Source: Protonemura montana (lineage: Eukaryota > Arthropoda > Insecta > Plecoptera > Nemouridae). Taken from it: a DNA stretch of 64,000 bases. The DNA is taken from positions 20,985,076-21,049,075 of the forward strand of contig OX387604.1 in assembly GCA_947568835.1 (NCBI GenBank), in the 5' to 3' direction. Every line of letters begins with the position of its first letter. The first letter of the stretch is position 1. The notes below the pieces were generated by a model. That model did no database searches and was not told the DNA's origin. It saw nothing but the letters and a program-made list of their open reading frames with translations. Below are positions 1-10,984 of the stretch, one piece after another. A program made the translations under genes and the position numbers.

Positions 1-1118
1 TTTAAGTTCTTACAAAATTCTTCATTTATTTTTGTTTGAATTTGAGCCTAAGGGCTTATATCACATGGTGCATTGATGGGTTCTTGATTGGCTTAGCTGG
101 CATGATTGTCCTAAGGGGTACTTATGTCCGCCATGTTCAATCTGAATGTGCCACTGGTTGGGCCCGGTCCGTCTAATGACAGTTTGAGCATTGAAGGTTG
201 TCATATGTTATATCGTTGAGTGTGCCAACTTAATAAGGGGTGATGATTTCAAGACAGAATATTTGAATTTCATATCTCTGTCCAGTCTCATCCAATGTGG
301 CCGCATGTTTAACAAATAATGATTTGCTCAATTTTGTTTTGCCCAACTCAGGATTAATTTCCTGCTAAAAGCAGGGGTTAAGACAACCCAGAACTGAAAA
401 TGGATGTAATACGCGAAAATATTACCTTACCCTATTTCAAACCCATGCCACAAGCTGTTGTAATACCGGTCAAGTAATTTTCGCGAAATCAGTAGAGCTA
501 CTACTTTCGAAGATACTTTTCGCTCAAAGCGAAACGGCTTGTTTCACAAGCTCTGTGTTCAAGGGCATTGCAGACAAGCGCCATACATAAGAATGTGCAC
601 AAAATTATCAAGTTGTTTTGTTATCTAAAAGTTAGAACTAACTGGCCACGTGCACCATGTCTCACATCACCACTCTAGGAGTTAGCAGTCTAGCCAACGA
701 GCTAAGTTTCTCATGAATCTCTCATGAACTAAGAAAATGCAGTAACTAAAGCCTCTTCTTTATTTTATTGCTACGGCCACTGTCCACCGGCCACCAGTGC
801 CTTAAATCGTCCTTGTATTCATTGAATCGGCTGTCACTAGATTTCTAGACCAACCAGTCCAGGAGATTTAGACAAATTTTATTGTTTATCGTTTATTTAT
901 TTGGCTACTGACAAGTTACATTGTTATTGTATGGTCTTATATAATAAGTTAAAATATGGAGCTGTAAACAGTGATATAAAATATAATAATAATAATGGTA
1001 ATTCAGACTACGATCAGTAGAGTACCTCATAATGAAGTAATGGTTGGACCTACTCTGTGGTAGGGTTACTTAGTACGTACCTATCTAATTTAGTAGTGGC
1101 AGTTTAATAAAAAAAAAG
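1..1118. other. Intergenic, no gene seen
   Basis: I read both strands and found no open frame with recognisable protein similarity and no RNA gene. The DNA is AT-rich. The adjoining segment is LINE-derived, so part of this stretch may be older transposon sequence, but nothing in it shows that directly. Confidence 0.5.
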
Positions 1119-1750
1119 TTAATGATAATATTCTATATTAATAATAATAAGAAATATTTTATTCAGGGGGAAGAGTTCAGGGTGGGATCGTACGAGTGTG
1201 CTAGCTATTTGAATGATGGTGCAGGTGAGGGTAAGGATTTTGTGGGTTGTGGAGCAGCCAGCGATGATGCGGACTGCCTGTTTTTGCATTTTAAATATTC
1301 TTGGTGCATGGGTTATTGTGCCCCAGAAGAGGAGGCCATAGGAGAGGTGGGAGTGTAGATGAGCATGGCACACAAGTTTTAGAGAGTGTGTGTTAGTAAT
1401 TGATTTAATCTACGGTGGAGGAAGCATTTGCTTTTGATTTTATTAAGGGTCGTGTGAATACGGTGGGACGAGTCTAGGTTGGGGGGTAATATGAATTCCA
1501 AGGAATTTGATGGAGGTTGTGCTGGGAACTATCTTGTTGTTCATTCGAATGAGTGGTGAGGAGTCGGGGGTGTTGTTTTCAGAGTGGAAATGGATGTTAT
1601 AGGATTCAAACGGTTGAATGGCTAGCCTGTTGAGAAGGCAGTAGGAGGATATGATGGATGTTTGCGCGTTGGCCGTTTGGGTAAGGGAGGAAATTGATTG
1701 GGATTTGGGGCAAGTGAGGAGGTGGGTGGTATTGTCTAGGTAAGGTAAGA
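1119..1750 (-). mobile_element. Decayed LINE reverse transcriptase fragment
   Basis: The reverse complement, read with frameshifts and stops, gives the second half of a non-LTR retrotransposon reverse transcriptase. First comes LDNTTHLLT, a degraded form of the catalytic FADDT motif. About 80 residues later comes KFLGIHI, the usual FLGI motif. The thumb signature HLSYGLLFWG...KMQKQAVRIIAG follows and ends in KILTL. Only the 3' part of the element is present and it carries several stop codons, so it is a dead 5'-truncated copy of the jockey/CR1-like type. The same degraded motif (FADNTTHLL) occurs in a LINE fragment near 40.5 kb, which suggests one family. Confidence 0.8.
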
Positions 1751-2163
1751 CAAAAATAGTAACAAGTTGAATTTTGCGGATGATCAGGACACCTTCCTGA
1801 ACATTAGCCGAAAATGTTATAAAAATTAACCCAGGGCATCAGTGTCTTTATTCTCGTTTTAATAAAAGCACTGTTAATGGCGAAGCTAAGGGTTGGAAAA
1901 ACAAAATGTAGACGATAATCACAGATTCGATAATGTTGTAGTTCTCTAGATTGCCAACCCAACAAAATAATTTAAAAAAAAACAGAGTGACCAAGATTGC
2001 AATTTGAAGTTTCACTTTTAGCCCGTTGTTCAAAATGTGTTTTGAACATCTTCTGAAACATCCAGCTCGTTCCTTTTTTGGTCTAACCCAAACCCCAAAA
2101 ATCTTGGACTATGCGTCCTTCACCCGAATTCTTACTGAAAAAATAACCTTTTTATTATTTAAA

Positions 2164-2194
<31 letters not shown>

Positions 2195-3025
2195 ATATAT
2201 ATTATATTTAACGTATTTTATTTTATATATATTTTAGTAGGTAGTTCATTATTTTCGTAGAGTGATTTTGCAAACTAAACTCATTTAGTTAATGGTGACT
2301 GTAAATAATAGGAGGTAGCAAGCATTGCGTAGTTGTTATCACAAAACGAATGATATTTTCTAATTGCGATAAAAATATTCCTCGGTGTGTACAAATTACA
2401 CATTCGGCGTCAACTTCCAGTGATATTAGATGCCAGCTCTGAGTCACCACTGCAAAGTTACTCTTAATGAATAATCCCGGAATCGGTTGGCTAGTGTTTC
2501 TTGTACTAGACAGGGATAAATAAATCTCCTAATCACAATGTAGAAGTCGGCTTAGCAGCATTGCGTTAACGGTATTACGCCAATAAAGTCGAGTTAGTCT
2601 TGCATTCAAAAAAACTTCGAACCACCGAGAAACAAGTGACAAGCTTTAGTAGTCACTGCATTGGGTTCTCTGTTACTTTTTTAGATCTATTGTCTTTGCA
2701 ATCTAGGTGCAAATGTTTTTTTCTCTCGGAGCACGAAGTGAATCATTTTAGTTGGTGTGATTTTATTTAGGTAAGACCATAATTTAGTTAAATTTGTAAC
2801 CAGACACAAAATCATTTGAAAATACCTCTTACAAGAAGATAATAGACAATGACGTTCGTTTGTAGTTTGTAAAGCAATTGTAATGAGATTGCGGTCTCTT
2901 GAGAATTGCCCGGTGGCATTTGCTGCCGGCTATACTTTAGGTAACAATAGCGATACATTATCATTCCTTCGTTCTCTGCCCTAGCCTTGCCCTTCGTCTT
3001 ACTGGAATCCTCTCGTGAAATCAAG
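1751..3025. other. Upstream region of MRI1 with an A/TA-rich low-complexity tract
   Basis: No gene is visible. A run of about 20 A is followed by alternating TATAT/TATTATA sequence at about 2160-2225. The final few hundred bases before the MRI1 start codon must contain its promoter and 5' leader, but I see no unambiguous TATA box or initiator. Confidence 0.4.
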
Positions 3026-6000
3026 ATGCCGAACTTGCAATCAATTGTTTACAAGGATGGAAAACTCAAGATTTTGGACCTGCTTTCGCTTCCGGAGTCC
3101 ACTAGATTTATCGATATTAATGGCGTCGTGTGTGCATTTGAAGCTATTCATATTATGCAGGTACCTATGCTGTTCGTGTAAATAGGTCGATTTGTCACAA
3201 GAGCCTCTGATTGCTTGCAGATACACGCGGAAATTGAAATTTTGTTTCATAGGTACGAGGGGGCCCTGCAGTTGCCATAGTGGCATGCTTGGGTCTAGCA
3301 GTTGAGCTGTACCCGGAGAAGTTTGAATGCAAGAAAACTCTACGTCATGAAGTCGAAGGAAAACTGAACTATCTGTGCTCGTCCACGCGTCCTACTGTCG
3401 AGAATCTAAGACTTGCTGCTGATTCCCTGATATCCCTCGCGTACATCCTGGCTCAGGATGTTACAACCTCTGCTGCAGCCATGAAGACTCGGTAATCATT
3501 TGCTGTACTGTTTTAATATATCTATCAAATTTCCCAGTCAGCTGTACCACTGACAGTTGAACTAGCAGTTGACAGTGTAATACCATCATAATATTCAAAC
3601 ACCCGTTCAAATATCTACCTGTCAATTTTAACCAGATGGGTTTTGATTGCAGGATCATATCAACAATCGAAGGTATGCTTGAGAAGGGCATATCTGACAA
3701 TCACCTGATCGGTCAAGCTGGAGCAGATGCTATCCTCGCAAGGCCTCATAAGAATAGGCGCCTTCGTATCCTCACCCACTCCAACACAGGATCACTTGTA
3801 ACTCCTGGCTATGGCACAGCTTTGGGAATCATCAGGGCTTTACACAGCCGAAATCGTTTAGGTAATCTATCTAGCAACATTCAGCACAATCCTCACTCGT
3901 ATGTGTGCGTGTTTTTTTTTCTTTTGCTTCACGGGGGTTTCTCAGCCATAGTTTGCTAGTTATAGTAATAATGCAATAATTGCGTACAACTGTAAATCAT
4001 TCTTATGGCCACCAGTTTGTTTGCTTTAACTTCAAAGTACTACAAGTCTGGCAATTTACAATGACTTGCTGGAAAAAATACAAAATGTAGTTAATCACTC
4101 GTCACTAGTGACCAAACCTTACATATGGCCAGTGGCGGATACAGGGGGGGGGGGGGGGGGCGATCGCCCATGAATCAGGAGGGAAAGGAGCGAGCGAAGC
4201 GAGCGTTTTCTTCCACGTGCGTTCCATTTGACGACACGGAGTAAGAATTGCGATAAATTTTTTAGAGAGGTCTGCGATGACCTTTGCCACATATGCGCCG
4301 TCTAAGGTTTTAGGTGAGGGGGGGGGGGGGGCTTAAAAATCTGTTACATGGTGGTATGTTTGGAAACCTGGCTTGCACTGTGTGTATTGAACAGGGCATC
4401 GAACCGAAATTAATATCGGTTCGGGTTAAGTTTCAGGTTCGGTAAATGTGAAATTTCGGTTCGGGTTCGGTTTTGGGTTTTTTTAAGTTTGCTTATTCCG
4501 GTTCGGGTTCGGGTTCGGTACGTTTTCAGGTTCGGGTTCGGGTTCGTTCGGGTTCAGGTTCAGGTTCAGGTTTTTTTCCCTTCGGTCTGCTTGGGATCGG
4601 ATTCCAAAGGGGTACGCAAATTTTGTTTATTGTATTTTTTCAACAATAAAGTGACAGGCATTTAAATGTTTGCAATAATGTACTGGATGAAAATTGTACT
4701 TTTGGTTTAATTTTGATTAGGTGGTATAAAAAATATCAACTAAGTTCAAAAAACACCTCCCTGGTCAACTAAAAGGGTTATGCGAAACCCGATGGGTTGA
4801 AAGCCACGATTCCGTCCTCATGTTTAAGCAAGAGCTGTCAGCCATAATTGACGCTCTCGAGGAAATTAGTGATTGGGATGATACAGATTCATCTACACAG
4901 TCGAAATCACTTATATCGACACTCGCCACCTGCGAGTTCATTATATCTCTCCTCTGTTTAGCTACCGTACTGAGCATATCGAAACCACTCAGTATTGTCC
5001 TGCAGAAGAAGAGCATGGACATGAACGCCGCGGCGGACTGTGTGGCGGACTTGGTCGATTCACTTGCGAGGATGAGGGACGATGCCACTGAAATCTTTGC
5101 GCAAATATTTTCAGACGTCACGTCTTTCTGTAAAAATTTGGGTGTGGACATAACTTTACCTCGCCTTGCTAAAAAACAGACCCACCGAGAGAACCATCCT
5201 GCGAATTCGCCCGAAGAGTACTTCAGACGCATATTGTTTATACCGCTCTTGGATGGTGTTACAGCAGATATTAAACAAAGATTCACACCCGACACGTTAA
5301 ATGCACTTAATATTTGCATTCTTTTGCCAAAGAAGATACTGACCACTGGAGAAATATATGCAGGAGTTAACGCGGGAAATCCCAGCATTCTCAAAGACTT
5401 GGCAAAACAATTTGGAAATCACATGACACACGTCATCTCAAGTCAAAACGCCGACATTCGTGCAGGACTCGTCGAGCAAAGCCTTCAAGGCGAATACCAA
5501 ATTTGGTCAAGCAAATGGAAGCGGCAGGAGAGCAGAGGGGACAACGTTCCATCGTTAGCCATTGACGTTTTAAAGCAATGTGATAGAGAAATGTTCCCAG
5601 CCATCCACACGTTGCTACACATATTGTGCACGCTACCTGTGAGTGTAGCATCCGCCGAACGCAGCTTTTCCACTCTACGGCGTCTTAAATCTTGGACAAG
5701 AACGACGATGGGCCAGGACAGACTTAATAGTCTTGCCAGACTGTCAATTCATAGGTCAAATGCAATTGATATTGACAACGTCATTAATAGATTTGCCAAA
5801 AGCAAGGATCGAAAACTAGATTTCGTTTTGTAAAATTAAAATTCTGAGTGATTAAATTTAGAAAATGTTCATACCAAAGGATAGGCGCATTGCCCTGCAT
5901 TTAGCTGATAATATCAATGATAATATTAAAGAGGTGTAATCTAGATTCTAGGTTTTTTGGTTTGGATTGTCGATGTATGTCTTTGCCATTCCAAGTATAT

Positions 6001-9000
6001 TAAACAAGTATAATAATTTTTTTAATTTTTAGTTTTCTCTTAGTTATTAATTATCATTTAAAAGCAACCAAAGAATGTTATAACTTACTATCACTTAACT
6101 TTACTATCACCTCTGAAAATGGGGGTCCTCCCTTGAAAATTCGCCCCCCCCCCCCCCCCCCATAAGTCAAGGCTAGATCCGCCCCTGCATATGGCAAGGA
6201 GTCGCCTGATTATCGTCACATGAGATATCGTCACATAGGCCCTACTAGATTATCGTCACATTCGATGTGGCGATAATCCTGTACTGGGAAGTCAAAAATA
6301 ATGTGGCAATATTCCAGTGGATTATCAATCATCACATGAGATATCGTCACATAGGCCCTACTAGATTATCGTCACATTCGATGTGGCGATAATCCTGTAC
6401 TGGGAAGTCAAAAATAATGTGGCAATATTCAAGTGGATTATCAATCATCACATGAGATATCGTCACATAGGCCCTACTAGATTATCGTCACATTCGATGT
6501 GGCGATAATCCTGTACTGGGAAGTCAAAAATAATGTGGCAATATTCAAGTGGATTATCAATCATCACATGAGATATCGTCACATAGGTCCTACTGGATTA
6601 TCGCCACATCGAATGTGACGATAATACAGTAGGGCCTGTGTGACGATATTCCATGTGACGATAATCATCGTCCCCATGGCAAGGCGCTTATTGCAGATAA
6701 TTATTGTGACAGAATGACAAATTGGTCGTTAATTAATTATGTTCTAGATATGCCCAGAAAAATCTTTAAGTCAGGAACGCCAAAGCAATAAAAATGTCTA
6801 GTCAATTTTCATTCAAACTATTTCCTAGATCTGTGCCCAGATGTGTACATGACCTTTTCTTGCCCAATATGCACAGCTAATTTATTGTAACAGCAAACCC
6901 CAAAAACTCAAAATTGTTAATGAATACTGAACTAAAAATGATGCCGCGAAAATCAGTGAACACCTTTCCTGATAATTTGTATGATTTAGTTTGCCGAAGA
7001 AATAACCTAATGTTAGAATATTGTTGGTTTGTCGTCGGGCAAGAGACTGGATATGAAAATTGGGGAGAGGAAAGAAGAGTGGAGTTAGTAACTAGTTACT
7101 GAACTTCTGAGAGGAGCGATGGTGGCTTATAAGTTGTGTTGATGACACACAATGCAAATGTTTTTCAGACCACGTCTACTGCACCGAAACTAGGCCCTAT
7201 AACCAAGGTGCCCAGCTCACTGCCTACGAGCTCGTTCACGATAAGATTCGTGGCTCTTTGATCGGCGACAGTATGGTCGCTTCACTGTTGAAATCACACA
7301 ACATTGCTGCAGTCGTCGTTGGGGCTGATCGCGTTGCAGCCAATGGCGACACGGTCAACACGATAGGAACCTATCAAGTAATATCTCTTACTGAACATTT
7401 TTACAATTTACAGTTTACTTTCAACTGTTCGATCAGTGATATGATTTTTTTTCTGACTGCTCGCGTGATGACTGCTATACGATTTTCAATTTCGTTCATT
7501 TTTGCGTGATTTCTTTTCCTTCTTTTTTCTACCCTAATCCATTTATCAGCCTTTGATCTCCCTGTTTATCAATCTACCTTCCAAACCCCCTGCCTTACAA
7601 ACTCCCAACATTCCAAACGTGAAATTGCTAAAAATGAAATGCCAGGCACGTGTTAATTTTCGAGTTGTTCTAGATAGCAGTGCTTGCTAAATATTACAAC
7701 GTGCCCGTGTTCGTGGCTACCCCCTTTGCGGCCATCGACCTGAGAATCCCAAACGGGGAACGCATAGTGATCCAGGAGCACCCTGCCAAAGTGATGACGC
7801 ACATTGGGAACGTTCGCATTGCTGCCAAAGGTACGTACCCTTACGCAAACCCTCTCGCAAACCTTCACGCAAACCGTCACGCAAACCCTCACGCAAACCT
7901 TAACACAAACCGTCACGCAAACCGTCACGCAAACCGTCACGCAAACCCTCACGCAAACCTTCACGCAAACCTTCACGCAAACCCTCACACAAACCCTCAC
8001 GCAAACCTTAACACAAACCGTCACGCAAACCTTCACGCAAACCCTCACGCAAACCCTCACGCAAACCTTCACGCAAACCTTCACGCAAACCCTCACGCAA
8101 ACCCTCACGCAAACCGTCAAGCAAACCTTCACGCAAACCCTCACACAAACCCTCACGCAAACCTTCACGCAAACCCTCACACAAACCCTCACGCAAACCC
8201 TCACGCAAACCGTCAAGCAAACCTTCACGCAAACCCTCACACAAACCCTCACGCAAACCTTCACACAAACCCTCACGCAAACCTTCACGCAAACCTTAAC
8301 ACAAACCGTCGCGCAAACCTTCACGCAAACCCTCACGCAAACCCTCACGCAAACCCTCACGCAAACCTTCACGCAAACCTTCACGTAAACCGTCACGCAA
8401 ACCTTCACGCAAACCCTCACGCTAACCCTCACGCTAACCCTCACGCAAACCTTCACGTAAACCGTCACGCAAACCTTCACGCAAACCCTCACGCTAACCC
8501 TCAAGCAAATGCGCATATCGAGGAAAGTCATGCTGGGTTGTGTAAGAGTGTGGCTGAATATATTGCGTTGTTTGACTGGAAAGGTGAACTTAGGAATTTT
8601 GGAAGGTAGGAGAGGTAGAGTAGGAGGAGCTCAAGATGATTGAGCAAAAACACCGTGGTGTTATTGTTTCGGCTAACGCCTTTGTCACTGAAAGAGGCGT
8701 TGAGAAGAAATGATTAAATTATTGATTATCTTATCAGATGATTATAAAGATGATGATGAACCTAACCTAGCTTAAAGGTAGAAGTCGAAAGCCGGTGCCG
8801 GCACGTAGCCTACTTCCGTCGAAAAGCACCAAGGCGACCACCGGCTTAACATCCCTTCCGAAGGACGGTACAAATCGAACAGCATGATTCCTCCACAAAT
8901 CTATGCTATCGAGAGGTTGATAAGCAAGGCGAATGAAGTTGCTGTCCTAACTTTCATCCCTCCAACCGCTCTCCCAAACAGAACTGGTCGTAAGTATGAT

Positions 9001-9930
9001 GGTCACCCATCCAATATTGAAATTGCTTTTATTGTATCATTAAAGAACCATGTATACATAATGGCATATGACAAGTCAATATCTAAAATCTATGTTCTAT
9101 GTTATGTGTTTGAAATGTAAAAACTCTTTGACAGAATAAAAAGCATTTTTTAACAGGAATTTTTTTACATTGGTCTTAAAGGATAAAGTATTATTTTTTT
9201 CAAAGGACAGCTTACAATCAGTTAATAGCTTATAATAAAAACATATACCATTTGCCATTGGGCTCCTATTATTAAATGATGAACAATGTTTATCTAGTTT
9301 TAATGTAAAATTGTTTCTAGTGCAATAACTATGAATTTTATTTTGTTCAATTGTTTGATTTTTGTTGTCAATTACATAAAAAACTGCACTATAAATGTAC
9401 ATGCATGGTAGCGTTAAAATATCAAACTCGATAAAAAGTGGTCTGCAGGAATCTTTAAAATATGTCCCAGCCGTACACGGATTAAAATTAGCGGAGGCAA
9501 GATATCGAACCGCTCTTTTTTGTAAAATAAAAAGTCTCTTTGTATAATTCGAATGTCCCCATAACAAAATACCATACGCAATTCTAGAATGAACGTAGGA
9601 ATGATACACTAACTTTGCTGTGTTAAAATTACAAATTACCTTACTAAGCGCAGTGTTGCTTAACTTCGGGGATCTCACGAGAATCGGTGTGTCCAACATG
9701 CCAAACCGCTCGGTTTTGTTATAATCTTCGTGGGTGAAAAGATATCTGGATTGTTTTTTGAATGATTTTTGGATGTTTCAGGCATCCCTTGCTGGAATCC
9801 AGCCTTCGACATGACTAACGCTTCGCTCATCACTAGCATTGTGACCGAGAGGGGTGTGTATGAGCCGTCCCAGCTGCTTGCTCTGCGCCACAACATGGAG
9901 GCAGGGGAGAACGTCCTTCCACTCTCTTAA
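3026..9930 (+). CDS. MRI1: Methylthioribose-1-phosphate isomerase (MRI1), six exons
   Basis: This enzyme of methionine salvage converts 5-methylthioribose-1-phosphate to methylthioribulose-1-phosphate in the cytosol. Coding exons are 3026-3160, 3253-3491, 3653-3861, 7169-7377, 7674-7830 and 9782-9930. All introns are GT-AG, phases agree at every join, and the product is 365 residues, close to the roughly 369 of the human protein. Family motifs visible are [45 protein letters not shown] and [10 protein letters not shown]. The start at 3026 gives MPNLQSIVY, matching the family N-terminus. The catalytic aspartate is kept (GADR, residue 248), but the expected catalytic cysteine in LTHCNTG is serine here (LTHSNTG, residue 168). 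The NKIGTY lysine is threonine (residue 259) and RGAPA is RGGPA. Introns 3 and 5 are swollen by transposons and repeats. Identity is secure; activity is uncertain. Confidence 0.95.
4380..4580 (+). repeat. GGTTCG-type short repeat cluster inside the hAT element
   Basis: Roughly 200 bp is dominated by irregular copies of GGTTCG, GGTTCGG and GGTTCAG. The cluster sits between the left end and the transposase frame, where the first half of a transposase would be expected. Iterated subterminal motifs are common in hAT elements and can be transposase binding sites; that role is inference. Confidence 0.7.
4820..5833 (+). CDS. hAT transposase, N-terminally truncated
   Basis: A 337-residue frame encodes the C-terminal half of a hAT transposase of the ZMYM/P52rIPK-like type. 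The same frame continues upstream of the first ATG to about 4730 and there reads [13 protein letters not shown], the conserved CETRW block of this family, so the true protein began further 5'. The C-terminus has the hAT dimerisation domain: [20 protein letters not shown] followed by [12 protein letters not shown]. The N-terminal DNA-binding and first catalytic parts, several hundred residues, are missing; the DNA there holds the GGTTCG repeats. The element is therefore probably non-autonomous, or its 5' exons are unrecognisable. The remaining frame has no stop codon. Confidence 0.88.
   Translation: MFKQELSAIIDALEEISDWDDTDSSTQSKSLISTLATCEFIISLLCLATVLSISKPLSIVLQKKSMDMNAAADCVADLVDSLARMRDDATEIFAQIFSDVTSFCKNLGVDITLPRLAKKQTHRENHPANSPEEYFRRILFIPLLDGVTADIKQRFTPDTLNALNICILLPKKILTTGEIYAGVNAGNPSILKDLAKQFGNHMTHVISSQNADIRAGLVEQSLQGEYQIWSSKWKRQESRGDNVPSLAIDVLKQCDREMFPAIHTLLHILCTLPVSVASAERSFSTLRRLKSWTRTTMGQDRLNSLARLSIHRSNAIDIDNVINRFAKSKDRKLDFVL
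6208..6666. repeat. Foldback element with a 116-bp tandem repeat inside
   Basis: The left end (from 6208, GATTATCGTCACATGAGATA) and the reverse complement of the right end (to 6666) agree over about 70 bp, forming long inverted arms. Within each arm is a smaller palindrome, ATTATCGTCACATTCGATGTGGCGATAAT-like, reading outward from 6250-6278. Between the arms the sequence repeats with an exact 116-bp period: the string GAGATATCGTCACATA starts at 6222, 6338, 6454 and 6570. No coding capacity is seen. No clear target duplication flanks it. It lies in MRI1 intron 3, 20 bp beyond the hAT element. Confidence 0.85.
7842..8512. repeat. 12-bp minisatellite (ACGCAAACCCTC type), about 55 units
   Basis: A continuous array in MRI1 intron 5 has a unit of ACGCAAACC[C/T/G]TC. 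Variant units (CTCACA, GTCAAG, TTAACA, CACGTAA, CACGCTA) recur in the same order, giving higher-order blocks of 8 units (96 bp, around 8115-8300) and 6 units (72 bp, around 8380-8512). Because 12 is a multiple of three, several frames stay open on both strands; these are artefacts of the repeat. The array begins only about 11 bp after the exon 5 donor site and stays open in the exon 5 reading frame. Confidence 0.95.
8786..9010 (+). repeat. Dispersed repeat, copy 1
   Basis: About 225 bp (GCCGGTGCCGGCACGTAGCC...CAGAACTGGTCGTAAG) recurs in this window at about 38369-38497 and 63758-63985 in the same orientation. On the complementary strand all three copies keep the same short frame around SRWSPWC and VGY.PAP. 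The family may be a SINE or the end of a larger transposon; I cannot assign it. This copy lies in MRI1 intron 5. Confidence 0.8.
9020..9700 (-). mobile_element. LINE 3' end: reverse transcriptase thumb to C-terminus
   Basis: The complementary strand has one open frame of about 200 residues (9097-9699). It matches the C-terminal region of jockey/CR1-like reverse transcriptases: [17 protein letters not shown], then [14 protein letters not shown], then [19 protein letters not shown], and a basic tail ending at a stop. A possible AATAAA in that orientation lies near 9030. Everything upstream (endonuclease and the reverse transcriptase catalytic core) is missing, as expected for a 5'-truncated insertion. 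It lies in MRI1 intron 5, antisense to the gene, and ends about 80 bp before exon 6. Confidence 0.88.
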
Positions 9931-10984
9931 ATCCTGGGCCTTCCACACATATTTCGTCAAAACAAATTTATTACGATTTTTATTTGTACGGAAAGTCAAT
10001 GTTATGCGCTGAAGAACTCGGGCTCAAATATGTCCCAGCTGGACTCAAATAGATCATACATTTATTACATACTTATACAACGTACTGATGTGATTGCATA
10101 CCAAGTCATTTTAGACACCTGTCTGTTGATTTCTTATATAAATTCAAGTGGTAAATAAAAAAACCTATAAATAAAATATATCTTGAACTTAAATGAAATC
10201 CGTATCCTGTAGTAAGAAAGTGCCATAGGGTGGCGAATGCGGATTGCAAAATGGAACCAAAATTTTGGAAGCGGAGGCTCTGTGTCGGCATATGGTACGC
10301 GGGATGGAGATAAGGTTGAGAATTTCGGGCGTAGTGGTGGTCCGGGTGGATGTTTGCGTCGGGTCAGCGATGATGTCCTTACCTTGATTACTTAATTAGA
10401 TTGCAAGGTTTTCAGAACTCGGAACACTTTCTGAATTCTGATTTTTTTTTCAAAATATTGTTATGTTTTATACAAATTAAACGTCACTTTTCACGATCTT
10501 TCATCAGCGTCGTCGACTAACGCTTTGTCCATAAAAAAGCGACATGATGAGACAACATAAAGAGATAAAATGTATCAAAATGTGTTTAAGAGAACAATGT
10601 CAAAATGTGACAATAACGGATTAACACTAACGCGTAATTATAATACTTTCCATGCGTTCCCATTTCCAATTGAAATAAACGTTTAAATATTTAAAATGTG
10701 CATTCACCCATTGTGCAACTTTTCAATATCAGCTGAATTTTTTACTACAAGTAGAGCGGCAATTTACATGTTTTAAGTTGATAATTAAATCTTTGCATTA
10801 CTCATTCCCGATTATGTAATTCTCTGTAATCACTGATTTCATCCAATGTATAGTACTTTTGTTCTATAACTTATATAGTACTTTCTTTAGCACACTTCCA
10901 AAAAACGTATTATCGAGGTTCGTGTCCTTGGGTCCATGAGTTTGGGTGAGTATGCTGAAAATTCGACTAGTCACTGTAGTGACA
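9931..10984. other. MRI1 3' flank, no further gene seen
   Basis: This AT-rich DNA follows the MRI1 stop codon. It must include the MRI1 3' untranslated region. I see no protein-like frame on either strand. Confidence 0.4.

Larger units (their letters stand above)
4130..6187 (+). mobile_element. hAT DNA transposon in MRI1 intron 3
   Basis: The 2,058-bp element begins CAGTGGCGGATACAGG and ends, read in reverse complement, CAGGGGCGGATCTAGCC, so short terminal inverted repeats agree. It is flanked by a perfect 8-bp target duplication, CATATGGC, at 4122-4129 and 6188-6195, the length typical of hAT elements. Long G (about 4143-4160 and 4319-4332) and C (about 6144-6161) runs lie just inside the ends. 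A transposase C-terminal half is encoded within. The perfect target duplication suggests an insertion that has not decayed much. Confidence 0.93.

Noticed and set aside
4380..4580. GGTTCGGG repeats as an interstitial telomere
   Set aside because: The spacing is irregular, the sequence is not a known telomere unit, and the location is inside a hAT element.
7842..8512. AAACCCT strings resembling plant-type telomere repeats
   Set aside because: The unit is 12 bp with CACG between the strings, it sits inside an intron, and there is no 7-bp periodicity.
7653..8609. Long frames on both strands of the minisatellite (Val-Cys, Thr-Gln and Arg-Glu-Gly-Leu repeats)
   Set aside because: They are a by-product of a 12-bp repeat without stop codons; only the frame continuing MRI1 exon 5 has any possible meaning.
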